The notes beneath the pieces are model-generated. The model was not told the DNA's origin, made no database searches, and worked only from the letters and a program-made list of their open reading frames with translations. This document shows positions 23,130-34,357 of a DNA stretch of 64,000 bases, piece by piece. The position numbers and the translations under genes are program-made. The stretch spans positions 762,791,648 through 762,855,647 of the forward strand of contig NC_081414.1 in assembly GCF_030272615.1 (NCBI RefSeq). Reading direction: 5' to 3'. Position 1 is the first letter of the stretch. Every line of letters begins with the position of its first letter. This stretch comes from Cryptomeria japonica (lineage: Eukaryota > Streptophyta > Pinopsida > Cupressales > Cupressaceae).

Positions 23130-25440
23130 CATGAATTTAGGTGTTTAATTAGGGTTATCTAGTTAATTTAAGGTTTAGATTTTGGTTAGGGTTCAATCAT
23201 AGTTAGATTATTGTTAGGGATAAGTTTAGGTTAGGATTGATGTCAATTTATAATATTATGGAGATAATCTTGGTGCTAGGATTGAATTGGGATTTGAAAT
23301 AGTATTAGGATTTAATTAGGTTTCAATTAGGGTAAATATTAATGTTTAGATTCAAATAATGTAAGGGTTAATGCAAAGATATGATCCTAACCCTAACAAA
23401 ATTTATATCAATTAAATATAGAAAAAATAATAATTATTTAAAAAATATACATTAAATATATTTTGTTTAATAGAAAAAATATTTACGAAAGAGAATCTAG
23501 AATTAGAGTGACACGAAATATATATTTTATTTATAATAAAATTGATTAAAAATTGATGTACTTGGAGAAGGATATCTTATATATATAAGCTAGTAGTAGT
23601 CATGGTGCAACAGGAAAGAAATTCAATAAGTTAATATATGATTATATACTATTGTATTAATAAATACAATTACATTAATATATAATAATATTGTTAAAAT
23701 ATAACTATGGTCCCTAACCATAATTTTACTCTAATAATATATAATATATAATATTAGGATCATGGTTAGGGAACTAGTGTTAGGTGTTGTGTTAATGTTA
23801 CGGTTAAGGTTTAGGGTTAGTGTTGGGGTTGTGGTTACAATTAGTGTTCTAGGTTTTTGGGTAACCTAATCATATGATTTAGGGTAATCATAATTCTAAA
23901 CCTAATCCTAAATTTCATCATACCATATTAGTGTTAGGGTTTGGGCTATAATTAAATTAGGATTATAGTTTAATTAAGGTTAGGATTCAATTTAGGGTTA
24001 CCGTTAAAGTTGTAGGTAGGGTTTAATTCTAGGGTTAGGTCAAGGATAGATTTCAATTATGGTAGGATTAGAGTTAGGGTTAAGGTTAGGTTACAATTAT
24101 GGTTAATTTTGTAGGATAATGTTTGGGTTTAATTATATTTAGATTAGGGTAAAGGTTAAGTTAGATTAAATTAAGGTTAGGGTTAATGTTAGGTTACAAT
24201 TAAAGTTACTAAAGTAGGATAAATCTTGGGGTTATGTTTAGGGTTCAAATATGGTTCGACTTATAGTTTAATTATCATTTTCCTGCATAATTAGGGTAGG
24301 TTTAACATTTGGTTGGGGTTAAATTACGGTTAGACTATAACTAGGGTTACTATTATAGGATAATGCTTGGGTTTAATTATACTTAGATAAGGGTTAGGGT
24401 TAAAGTTAGCTTAAATTAGGGTTGGTATTTATGATATGTTATGAATAAAGTTACTATTATAAAATAAATCTTTGGGTTATGGTTAGGGTTCAATTATGGT
24501 TTGAGTTATAGTTTAATTAGTATTATTATTCAAGAATAATTAGGGTTAGGGTTAACATTAGGTTGGGGTTGGGGTTCAATTAGAGGGAAATATTTGAGTT
24601 AGGGTTAATTATAGCTAGGTTTTAATTATGGTTAGGGTTTGATTAAGGTAATGGTTTAATTATAGTTAGGGTTTTGTTATGGTTAAGGTTTAATTATCAT
24701 ATGGATTACAATTCAAGTAGGTTTACAATTGGGGTTATGATTCAATTGCATTGGTGTTAGGGTTACATTAGGATTAGAATTCTATTAGGATAGGGTTTGG
24801 GATAGAATTCAATTAGGATTAGGCTTCAATTACAATTACAATTAGGTTTAGGGCTAGGGTTCAATTATAGTTATATTAGTGTTGAAGTTGTGGTTATGGT
24901 TTAATTCTAGGCTTAGATTTTAGTTTAACCTATTATAATAGTTAGGATTCATTTAGAGTAATATTAGTTTTATGATTAAGGATGTGCTACAATTAGAACT
25001 ATTGTAGGATAACACTTAGGGTAAGGGTTGTGTTAAATTAGGTTTAGAATTAATATTATGTTACAATTAATGTTACTATTGTAGGATATATATTGGGTTA
25101 GATTTAGGATTCGAAGTTCAAGTTATAGTTTAATTAGGGATATCACTCAAGAATAATTAGGATTAGGGTTAGTATTAGGTTAGGGTTGGGGTCCAATTAG
25201 AGGGAAACATTCTAGTTATGATTTTTTTTATAGTTAATTATAGTTAGGGTTCAATTACCGTTAGGGTTTGGTTATTTAAGGGTTTAATTATAGTGATGAT
25301 TTGATTATAATATGGATTAGAGCTCAATTAGGGTTAAAATTATGACTATAATTCAATTGCATTATGGTTAGGGTCAAATTAGGATTAAAGTTCAATAAGA
25401 ATTAGGGTTTGAGATAAAATTCAATTAGGATCTCTTATAA
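23130..25440. repeat. Degenerate TTAGGG-like array with higher-order units
   Basis: About 2.3 kb of irregular GTTAGGGTT, ATTAGGGTT and GGTTCAATTA words, G-rich on the plus strand. It is not a clean plant telomere array (TTTAGGG): spacers vary and many words are diverged. Longer phrases recur in the same order, such as GTAGGATAAT...TTGGG at about 24107, 24356 and 25003, and GAATAATTAGG(G/A)TTAGGG near 24534 and 25145. That indicates a satellite with units of roughly 250 bp and multiples. There are no genes. Confidence 0.7.
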
Positions 25441-26085
25441 GACCAGATTTTCTTAATTGACATGTATTTTATATTGTTTTCACTACTTAAAATCTATATG
25501 ACATAGACATATTTATCAAAAAGAATGTTTAGCACAAAAAATATATTGTGTCTACTACCAAATGCCACAAACTTTAAATGTCCAACTTGATAATATTTAA
25601 ATTAGTATTTATATTCATAGATTGAATTGACACCATCATTAATATCACTTACAATTAATCTATATCAAATATATGAAATAAAATCTTAATAAAATAGAAT
25701 AGATGGTAACCTATTTATAACACTATCAATGATTTGATTTAAATGCTTATTAAGAGTAATTTGTTTGACAATATCATAATTTATATTATGAATTATTAAT
25801 ATCTATTGACTCCATTGCATATCCATCTGTCTTTTATGGTATTCTAGACTTCATATAATACACTTAAAACATATCTCTTGAAAACTTTAAATATTGAGCC
25901 ATCAAAGATAAGTATGATTTTTAAAAAAATCTCCAACACACACTGAAATCTTGAACTTTTTTATGTGCAAGATATAATAGTTATGGTTAGAGTTTTAATT
26001 TAGAAAAGTGGGATAGGCTTGTACCATTACAAAGTATTATATAACTACATAAAATAGACCTAGCAAATAGAGAATAATAAAAAAC
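25441..26085. other. AT-rich spacer between the TTAGGG-like array and block A
   Basis: No coding frame, repeat ends or RNA genes were recognised. Confidence 0.4.
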
Positions 26086-27700
26086 CACTAACACAAACTA
26101 AACTAGAGATAGAGCCAACAACAAAAATCACTAACACAACAAAACCAACAAAACCAACCAACCAGTAAAGGCATTAATTGATGGCCTACTAGGTAGAGGC
26201 ATTAGCTTCCTGCCAATCCTTACACAGACTAAGAAGTTTTTCAAAGAAGGAATTCTTTTTGTTTGAATATTTAACATAATTAGGGGTACCAAAATCTAGG
26301 GTTTCCTTTACTGTGGAAGGTGGGGGCTCCAAAGTAGAAGGAGACAAACCATGCCTCTTATGATTGGCTCTCCTCCTATCAATTTAATCTTGTATAGCTT
26401 TGAGAGAGGCTGAATTTTTTACTACTATATCCTAAATTTGTTTTTCCATTTCCTCAATCTTCCCCATTAGAAGCTCCTGGTTCTCTTTTTGTTCTAGAAT
26501 AATTTTGTTCTCATTTTTTTGCATCACCTTTTTAGAGATCTCATTCAATCTATCCTCCATTGTTTCCCAATTATCCAGCTTCTTGGTCATAACACTTGCC
26601 CCTTCCTAAACATATTCATCTCTGAAATCCATAATCCATTTATCTTCTCTCACCCCCTGGCTTGGAGATTTCTTCTAATATATATTAATTTTTCTAATTT
26701 CCAAATTAAACTATGTGAGAAACCATTTGATAAAAAATTCCTATCTTTCCACATTCTTCTCTAATTTAAAAATCATAGCTTGAGAATTGATTGGGATTTT
26801 TTAGGGTCAAAGGGCTCTTAAGTAGAGGAAAATGGGGCCATCTCCTCAAACATGGAAGACCACTCAAATTATGAATCCAAAGAAGATTCATAGTCCTCTA
26901 ACTCCTCCTCTTCACTTGATTCCAACATCTCCACTTTTTTGTGGGGTGGGGTGGGAGACAGATTTTGCTTCACCTCTCTGCTAGGGTTAAAACAATTGGG
27001 GACAAGTTTGGGCTAATAAGTATAACCAATAGCCAAGTTGGTTTTAGCCATAGGGGCCCTAGAGATGTTAATTACTAGATTTGGGTTTGGTAGGTGATTA
27101 AAGGGCTTATAAAGGGACCCACCAAAAGGGGCTAGAGTGAGATAAAAATTATATAGCCTAAGGATTAAACCATGATGAAGGGGTAGGCAGTTCTTTGACT
27201 TAGCTCTTGCAAAAAATTGGGATAAATATGAGCAGACTCAAAAAGAAAAGTTCATGCAAATTCCATATCTTAGGTGGTTTAACCTAGGAAAGAACTAAGT
27301 GTCAAACCTTTTATAATAGGCATCGAGGGTGAATAATTTCATCAAATAAGGATTGCATCCTTCTATTTTCTAGGGAGCTCTTCTCTATTGTAATGCAGCT
27401 TCGACACTCCCTCACCCTCCTTGAAGAATTGCTTAAATCCTTCTTTATATGAGCCCTTTGACTTCTTAGGAAAAGTAATTCTATCTTACAGGAGTCTAGT
27501 AATGACTGCAATCAACTCCGATGTAAGTTTAAGGTGACATTACTCATATACACCTCTCCCTTATGCTTTGCCTCCACAAATTATTTTGAGAGCTCATTGT
27601 CGAAACCTTGCATGCTCTCCACATAACTTTCTAAATTCCCCAAGTGATAATATTTTCCCATAGCTTTGGTTTGCACTTGAATTGCTCACAATTATAGAGT
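26086..27700 (-). pseudogene. Decayed copy of an unidentified repetitive plant ORF (block A)
   Basis: On the minus strand, pieces in several frames line up as one old protein: GEFRKLCGEHARF, LTSELIAVITRLL, QFFKEGEGVSKLHYNREELP, then LPLHHGLILRL-like residues near 27170 and a C-terminal acidic stretch. The pattern (a short N-terminal 'FDNELS'-like region, then 'LIAxVT', then a 'HxGLxLxLY' motif) resembles hypothetical proteins I associate with repetitive DNA in conifers; no function is known to me. Many stops and shifts are present. The same segment occurs in block B (34358-35640). Confidence 0.35.
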
Positions 27701-27949
27701 TCAACTTGGATTAAGTCTCCCCCCCAATTTCCACAAATGGGAGCTTCTTAACAGAAACCAGGTAGGTGAAGCAAAAAATAACAGTTTGGTTGTGACAACA
27801 CTTGTGAGGAGAAATGACAGTGCTACTCAAAAATGACTTGTGAAAAGGGAGGCTAAGATAAAAAAGGAAAATTTTGAATTATAACTCATCATTATACTTT
27901 ATGTCCATGTATACTGTTGCATGAACTAAATCCAGAGGATCACAAGAAT

Positions 27950-28740
27950 TAGTCCAAATTTTTAAATTCTTGAAAAATAGAACTAAGAAAGCTAGCTTCT
28001 CCACAACTTTGTTTCCCTCCCTCCACATGTGAATGATGTTGATGTGACCAAAGATACGAATGAGATATTTTTAATTGTCCACCAACCCTTTGAATTTCCA
28101 ATTCGAAGAGACTTCATTTTTTAGGAGAAGGGATGGGTTTCTTGAAATTCACCTTCAATAATAATAAGTGACAACCACCTCAACAAAGGTCAAGGATTTC
28201 ACTCCCAATTTTTCCATCTAAGCCAACACGACATTGCCTCTGTGGTCTAGGACTACCCCAGTCCCACCTGTCTAACTTAGGTTCCCTTCGGACAAGTCGT
28301 CAAAGTTTAGCTTTAGCCAACCAGAATGGAGGGGGGTATATCCAATTGGGGGGCTATAAATCTAGCTAGGGAGCTGGTTAAGTCCCATGAATTTGCAATT
28401 TGCTAATCCAGATTGTAGGGGGGAGAAGATTGTGTTCTTTTTGTAATGCTGCTCAAGTTCTCTTTGACATTAGAAATAATGGGAGTGACAAGCACCTCCG
28501 AGCAACACCTCCTATCCTTGAAGATTATGTTATTTCTTTCTTTCAACAAACACCATGTAGAATGGAAGAAATCCTACCACCATAGCTCTTGACTAAGGAG
28601 ATGGCTTGAAGGGGGTGCCAACTAGAAACACATTCCTTCAACTCTCTAGGCCAAATCCAGTTTATAAAAAATAGAATAGAGATGTTTTGTCTGATGGTCC
28701 AGGAGAAATCATAATGAAACATGATTTGATTGACACTTTC
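27950..28740 (-). pseudogene. Minus-strand LINE relic: zf-RVT end and RNase H (block A)
   Basis: Minus-strand frames give PRELKECVSSWHPLQAI and VKSYGGRISSILHGVCWKKE (region between zf-RVT and RNase H). Next come KLNFDDLSEG (RNase H first strand), SNWKFKGLVDN and FGHINIIHMWREGNKVVEKL, the last being the typical C-terminal RNase H helix segment. Frames shift several times. The matching block B copy is at 42027-42379 and 43531-43640. Confidence 0.6.
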
Positions 28741-29046
28741 TTCTTATTTATCTTATAGTTATGGTTATAGTTGATTAGAGTTAATTAGATTTAGGGTTCA
28801 ATTATAGACAAGGTTGGATTATGGTAAGGGATTAATTATAGTTTAGGTTAAGATTAGAGTTTAATTAGAGTTAGGATTCAATTAGGTTAAGGTTAGCGCT
28901 TAATTAGGTTTAGAGTTCAATTACTGTTAGTGTTAGGGATAAAATTTAGTTAGGAGAAGAGTTTGATTAGGGTTAGGCTTAGGTCTAGGGTTCAATTATG
29001 TTTAGATTAGGGTTAGGGTTAAGTTTCTAGAAAAGGCTCAAGCTTA
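28741..29046. repeat. TTAGGG-like degenerate repeat, block A part 1
   Basis: GGGTTCAATTA, TTAGGGTTAGGG and related words resume directly after the LINE relic. The sequence aligns with 43640-43970 in block B. Confidence 0.65.
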
Positions 29047-29865
29047 GATACTGTAGACACCCAAAATTGTCCAGTCTAATTAAATAAATATTTTATTTAT
29101 TTAATTATCTAAGCTTAATTCTTCTATTAATTAAATAAATCTTTATTTATTTAATTAATTCATTTATCCTCTTCTAGCCTTATTTCTCATTTAAATAAAT
29201 ACATTTATTTATTTAAATTATCCTTTTCCTAAATTAAATAAATATCTTATTTATTTAATTGATCCCACTTCTTCTATTAATTATATAAATCTTTATTTAT
29301 TTAATTAATTCATTAACCTTTTCTACCCATGACACATGTCATTCATCTCTTAATTCCTACACTACCTACCCCTTTCATTATTTTATTATTTTCTCTACCT
29401 ACCCTCTAATCATAGCGGACCTCCTTTTACACCTCTCAATCTTATCCCTCCATTTCATATAGTGTCTTCTGTATAAAGAGATGCTTCCTTGATTATCAAA
29501 CCCTAATCAATCATTCTACTCAACTATGCATTCAACCCTCGTTGACTACTTGACTACACTACGCTTTTGAACATAGGTGATCCTACTTGCAACCACATTC
29601 CGTTCTTTGTTGAGCTCTTGTGCACATAAAATTTGAGAGCAAATATATCAAGCAAGATCAATGGAGATAGGAAGAATGGAGATCCAAACCCTATTGGACA
29701 TGTGATGGTATAATCTTTCTGATTTCATTTGATTTGCATTGTCTTAGGTAATCTTCATATGTTATGGTGGATCTTTGTTGTTGTTAGGCTAGGGTTTTGT
29801 GGTTGAATTCATTTAGCCTTTCAATATTGTTATTATTGTTATCCATTTTCACCATATACAGATAC
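29047..29865. mobile_element. Solo LTR (809 bp) with 5 bp target-site duplication
   Basis: GATAC (29047-29051) and GATAC (29861-29865) flank a segment that starts TGTAGACACC and ends ATATACA (29052-29860), the TG...CA ends of an LTR. Block B (near 43975) reads straight through the same place, giving an empty site, so this is a true insertion after the A/B duplication, reduced to one LTR by recombination. The left half is rich in AAATAAATxxTTTATTTAATTA inverted repeats; a TATA-like TGTATAAAGAG lies near 29469, followed by less AT-rich sequence that would be the transcript start region. Confidence 0.85.
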
Positions 29866-30480
29866 ATGTATGGTTTCTATTTGAGGATAATTCTTAGGGA
29901 TAGGGTTCAATTAAAATTAGTGTTAGGGTTAGGGCTACGATTCAATTAGGATAGGGTTAGTATTACAATTCAATTAGGATAGGGTTAGTATTACAATTCA
30001 ATTAGGGTTCAATTAAGGTTATAATTAGTGTTAGGATTTAAATAGGTTTAGTCTTTTAGGAAAAAGCATTGTGTTAGGGTTAGGATTCTATAGTAGATCT
30101 TAGATTTAAGGTTATGGTTAATATTTAATTAGGGTTAATGTTGGTAGTCAGTTAAAGTTAGGGTTAAGTCAGGGTTAGGGTTCAATCGAGTTTAGTTTAG
30201 GGATTAGTTCAAGGCTAGTTTTGGGTTTAGGATTAAGGTTATGGTAGGGGTAGAGTTTAGCTTCAAGATGGGATTTAATAAATGTTATCTAGTGAATATT
30301 AGGTTTACGTTTTCATTAAGGTTCAATTATGGTTATATTGCTATTAGCTTTGATGTTAGGTTAGGGTTGAAGTTAGGATACAATTACAATTGCTATTCTA
30401 GGTATAATATTGGCATTAGGATTGAATTGGGATTTGAGATAGTATTACAATTCAATCAAGATTCATTTAAGATCAGTGTA
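29866..30480. repeat. TTAGGG-like degenerate repeat, block A part 2
   Basis: This aligns with 43975-44740 in block B, including one copy of the 89 bp unit that is tripled in B (44443-44700). Frame 30241-30597 is a product of the repeat and not a gene. Confidence 0.65.
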
Positions 30481-30800
30481 GCGCTGGATGGCCTGATCTC
30501 TCTCTCGCTAAGTGTCCTTGAGCTACCTCCTGAGTCGATCCCTCTCCCTCTCCAGATCCTGGATCTCATCTACTTGTCCCTGGAAGATCTCCCTTAGCTC
30601 TAGTAGCTCATCCTCCTCCTCCTCTGCCCCCTCTACCTATGGCTCCCGTTGCACTGGTAGTTGTGCCTGTGTTTGTACTTGTACCTGTACCTGCTACTAT
30701 CCCTATCCTTGCACCTATCTAGGACCCTGTGCTGTTGGCACCTGTACTGGTAATCCTCCTCGGCCTCTCACCACCTGAGCCTGTCTCTCCTCTCCACCCT
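30481..30800 (-). other. GC-richer segment with minus-strand coiled-coil-like coding potential
   Basis: Homology to block B ends here and composition changes abruptly. Read on the minus strand it gives ELLELREIFQGQVDEIQDLE followed by RERDRL, a heptad-like charged stretch, then a T/G/S-rich part from GTACCTGTAC-type repeats. A CTCCTCCTCCTC microsatellite lies near 30610. It may be a fragment of a retroelement gag or a host gene; I cannot assign it. Confidence 0.3.
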
Positions 30801-30807
30801 CCTTCCA

Positions 30808-31320
30808 TGTTTCAGCTTAAACAGTTTGTTAAGTTTCAGCTTAAACAGTGTAACCATCAGTGTTTTGGGAACATTTTTCATGCTAAGAAAGCTGCTAAAA
30901 TAGTGTTGAGTGGCATCACTGGTGAAATCAGAGAGCATGGTTTGTCTGAAGCCTTGCTTAGGGAGGAACATAGGGCTATCAAGGCTTTAGAAGAATGGGA
31001 GCTGAGGGAAGAAATATAGTGGAAACAAAGAGCTTGTATTGATTGGCTTCAAGTGTGGGATAAGAATAGTGCTTTCTTCTTCAACTCAGTGAAAGAAAGA
31101 AGACATGGAAATTCCATTCCTGTTCTGGTCAATGATAGAGGTGAGCAGTTTTTATCCTTGCAAGAGATCTCTAGGGAGTCTTTACAGTATTTTCAGTCCC
31201 TCTTCAGTGAGGATTCTCAGGGGGAATTGATGGAGGAGAATCATATTCTCGCTTGCATTCCTTCTCTAGCTACTAGGGAGATGAATGAGTAGCTTATGGG
31301 TCCTATTTTCCTAGAAGAAC
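30808..31320 (+). pseudogene. LINE 2: linker between endonuclease and RT
   Basis: Frames 30729-31019 and 31053-31292 give IVLSGITGEIREHGLSEALL, REEHRAIKALEEWELREEI and then WDKNSAFFFNSVKERRHGNS followed by IPVLVNDRGEQF. In plant L1 ORF2 the 'W..D.NS.FFH..VK.RR..N.I' motif sits just before the RT. One in-frame stop separates the two. Confidence 0.65.
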
Positions 31321-32560
31321 TCGAGAGGATTGTTTTCACATGAAGAAGGGAAAAGTTTCTAGACTGGATGGGTTCTCGGTTGAATTCTTTCAAGATTTCT
31401 GGGATATTATCAAATTGGACTTATTGGAAGTAGTCCAAGAGTCCTAGAGGAATAAGCAGATTCTTCGGGCTTTAAATGCGACTTTCATTTCTCTAATCCC
31501 CAAGTGTGATGGGGCTGACTGGTTAGGCCAGTTCCACTCTATCTCTCTCTGCAATGTAATTTATAAGATCATCTCTAAGCTGATAGTAGTTAGGTTGAAG
31601 AATTGTCTTAGGGATATTATCTCTGAGGACCAAGCAGGTTCGTGGAAGGGCATGAAATCTTGGATGGTGTGGTCATCGCTATGGAGACCATTCATTCTAT
31701 GGCAACCTCCAAGGAAAAGCTATGTTTATTAAGCTAGATATGGCTAAGGATTACAATAGAGTTCATTGGTCCTTCCTCTAGAAGATTCTCGGGGCTTTTG
31801 GCTTTGCTAATGAATGGATCCAATGGGTTATGAGTTGTGTTACGTCTACCTCTTTCTCTGTGCTAATCAATGGAGATCATACTGATCTATTTGGTGCTTC
31901 TAGGGGTCTTCACCAGGGGGACCCCTTTCCTCTTACTTATTCATTCTTCTATTTGAGGGTCTGGGGAGGCTGATTAAGCATAATGTGGGTTTGGGTATTA
32001 TTCAGGGTTGGAGTTGGGGTAATGACTTGTAGTCACCATCTCATTTGCAGTTTGTTGATGACACAACCTTGATGGGACTTGCTCAGATCAAAGAAGCTAC
32101 TAATCTGCGTAAAGTTTTGGATGTTTATCTTGCAGCCTCGGGCCAGTTGATCAATGAGGATAAATCTTCTATCCTCTTCTTAAACACTCCTGGAACTATT
32201 CAGAGGAGGATTTCTCTTATCTTGAGATTCCAAGTTGGTTCTCTACCCTTGACTTATCTGGGTATTCCTATTTCTCCTGGTAACCCTCCTAGGGATACAT
32301 GGCAGGGTATCTTGGATAAATTTTGCATGAAGATTGAACATTGGACACACACATCGTTATCCTTTGTTGGGAGGGTTCAACTGATCCAATCAGTGGTTCA
32401 GGCTCTTCTGATTTATCGATGTATGCTACAAGTGGCTCCTAAGTGGTTCTTGAAGGGATTAGACTCTTTGACAAGGAAATTCTTATGGGCAGCCAATCTA
32501 TCCTCATTCAAATGGTATCTTGTCAATTGGGACTTGGTGTGTAGCCCGAAGTAGTCAGGA
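31320..32560 (+). pseudogene. LINE 2: reverse transcriptase domain
   Basis: Around 31720 one frame reads LFIKLDMAKDYNRVHWSFL, the RT motif with the first catalytic Asp. Near 31890 comes ASRGLHQGDPFP, matching the SRGLRQGDPLS motif. The frame 32045-32554 then gives QFVDDTTLMG (catalytic FVDD), LINEDKSSILFLN, PLTYLGIPIS and WTHTSLSFVGRVQLIQSVVQ (thumb). All signature blocks are in correct order, but in at least three frames. Confidence 0.8.
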
Positions 32561-32579
32561 GGGCTTGGTTTAAGATAGT

Positions 32580-33600
32580 CTATTTTATTTGAGGAGACTT
32601 TGATGGATAAATTATATTGGAGGTGGTGTCTTGAGCAGGATCGAGGCTGGGTTAGGATTTTGGCCCACAAATATATGTAGAGGATCCCGATGGAGAAAAT
32701 TACAAGATACCCGCTTGAGGGAAAGGCTCAACGATTTGGTATACCCTCAAGAAGGGGGCTTCTCTTATTAAGGAGGGACTCTTTTGGATATGTAGGAGGG
32801 GGAAGAGGTCCTTTTCTTGAACAAATCTTGGGATGGATACCCCCCTATTGTTGATTAGTTTCCTAACTTTGGGAATATTTGTTAGAGGTTTTTGGAGGTA
32901 GGGTGGTCAAGGGTGAGTGACTTCAAGGCTATTTATAGGTGTGGGTGGTTGGAGTTGGAGTGGTGGAAGGCTCCTAATGAGTGGCCGATTGTTGGGATGG
33001 ATGAAGAATGTGCTGAGTTGCATGGCATTCTGGAGAGTAGACACTTTAGTTCCCTCAAGGGCAGGGATGGAGTTGCTTGGTTTCCAAATCCTAAGGGCAT
33101 CTTTACTGTGGCTAGTGGATACCAGGAACTATTGAACTGAAGACTGGAGGGAAGAGAGGTGCACTAGTGGAAACATGTGTGGAATAATTTTTCTTGGAGG
33201 AATTTTAACTGCTTCGCTTGGACTTTGGCTTTGAATAGAATCCTAACTTGGGACAATATTAGAAAGAGGAGATTCTTGGGGCCTTCCATTTATGCTTTGT
33301 GTGGTAATGGGGATGAAGATTCCTCACACTTGTTCTTCAGATGCCCCTTCTCGTTGCTTATTTGGTATTACTGGTGGGGTGTGTGGAAGCATCCTTATGT
33401 TCATGCAGATTCTCTAGTGGAGTTTTGGAGGAGTTTGGGTAGACCTTCTATCTTGTCCTCCTTCCTCCAGACTGTTTGGTATATTTGGCCCATTTTCATA
33501 CTATGGCAGATTTGGCTCAAGAGGAACAAGAGGATCCTTCATGACGTTAGACTATTAGTTCAGCAAATGTGGAATAGAATCATTGTTATGATTTAGGAGA
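32580..33600 (+). pseudogene. LINE 2: zf-RVT and connecting region
   Basis: The frame 33177-33596 contains MWNNFSWRNFNCFAWTLALN, RILTWDNIRKRRFLGPSIYA then LCGNGDEDSSHLFFRCPFS. The C..C..H..C spacing and following aromatic residues are those of the zinc-binding region of plant L1 ORF2. Frames at 32892-33140 supply the segment before it (WFPNPKGIFTVASGYQEL). Confidence 0.7.
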
Positions 33601-33739
33601 TGGTGGAAGCTAAATGTGAGGTGAATTTTCCTTTGGATAGAGATGAGGCGGATATTGTGAGTAGTTTGGGTTTGTAGGAGTTGTCTCCCGCCTTAGCTTG
33701 TGTTAGGAGAGGTAGATGTGCTATGAAGAAGGTTCAAAG

Positions 33740-34200
33740 GGTGGGAAGGTGGATGCCCCTTCAGGATGGATTTATCAAGATTAACATCGATGGCTCCTCT
33801 AGGGGTAACCCAGGCCTTGTTGGGGTTGGTGATTTTCTTCTTTTCGGTGCATGAAGGGTGGTAGCCTAATAACTTATGGAGGGATTTGCAATTCTCTATG
33901 CCCTGGAGCGTGCTTGGGAGTTGGGACGAAGGAAGGTTATCTACGAATCGGATTCACAAATTATTGTTAACTTGTTGACAGAGCAGAAGGTGAGTGGGAT
34001 TCATTAGAAGATGGCAGGGATTGTTCATCAGATTATTCAAATTAGTTCTTTGATGGAACAAGTGTCTTTCATCCACATTCCTTGTGAATGGAATAGAGCA
34101 ACTGATTTTTTGGCTAAGTGGACCTCGGAACATGGTAATGATTGGAAAGTTGAAGGTTGGGAGAATCTCTCCTTGGATTACTGTCAGGACTTGTAGAAGA
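33740..34200 (+). pseudogene. LINE 2: RNase H domain
   Basis: FIKINIDGSSRGNPGLVGVG starts at about 33768, followed in other frames by YESDSQIIVNLLTEQKVSG and SLMEQVSFIHIPCEWNRATD then FLAKWTSEHG. The first Asp, the D of ESDSQ and the terminal N..TDFLA block are visible. Interrupted by stops; non-functional. Confidence 0.7.
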
Positions 34201-34357
34201 TTTTTGCCGAGGACATGGATAGTTATGAAGCTGGCTGATCTTTGGCTGGGTTTACGGTTCATTTCAAGGGCCTTGCAGCTTTGGTTCTCTTTGTAATTCT
34301 TGTGTCTGATTTTCAATAAAGTTTTTACCCCTTTATTCAAAAAAACAAAATAAAAAA

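Larger units (their letters stand above)
30800..34357 (+). mobile_element. L1-type LINE (LINE 2), 5'-truncated ORF2
   Basis: Plus-strand pieces cover the linker after the endonuclease, the RT, zf-RVT and RNase H, then an AATAAA at about 34316 and an A-rich tail (34340-34357). Reading is broken by many stops and shifts. The sequence begins with a 22-25 bp duplication, TTTCAGCTTAAACAGT at about 30811 and 30835. The A-rich tail abuts the left edge of block B. Confidence 0.75.

Noticed and set aside
23130-25440. Interpretation as a true interstitial telomere (chromosome fusion point)
   Set aside because: No run of perfect TTTAGGG units; spacers vary and higher-order phrases recur, so satellite-like DNA fits better.
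29050-29320. CRISPR-like array from repeated TTTATTTAATTAATT words
   Set aside because: AT-rich inverted repeats inside a plant solo LTR; no regular repeat-spacer pattern.
30241-30597. 118-codon frame in TTAGGG-like DNA
   Set aside because: Its periodic translation comes from the repeat itself.
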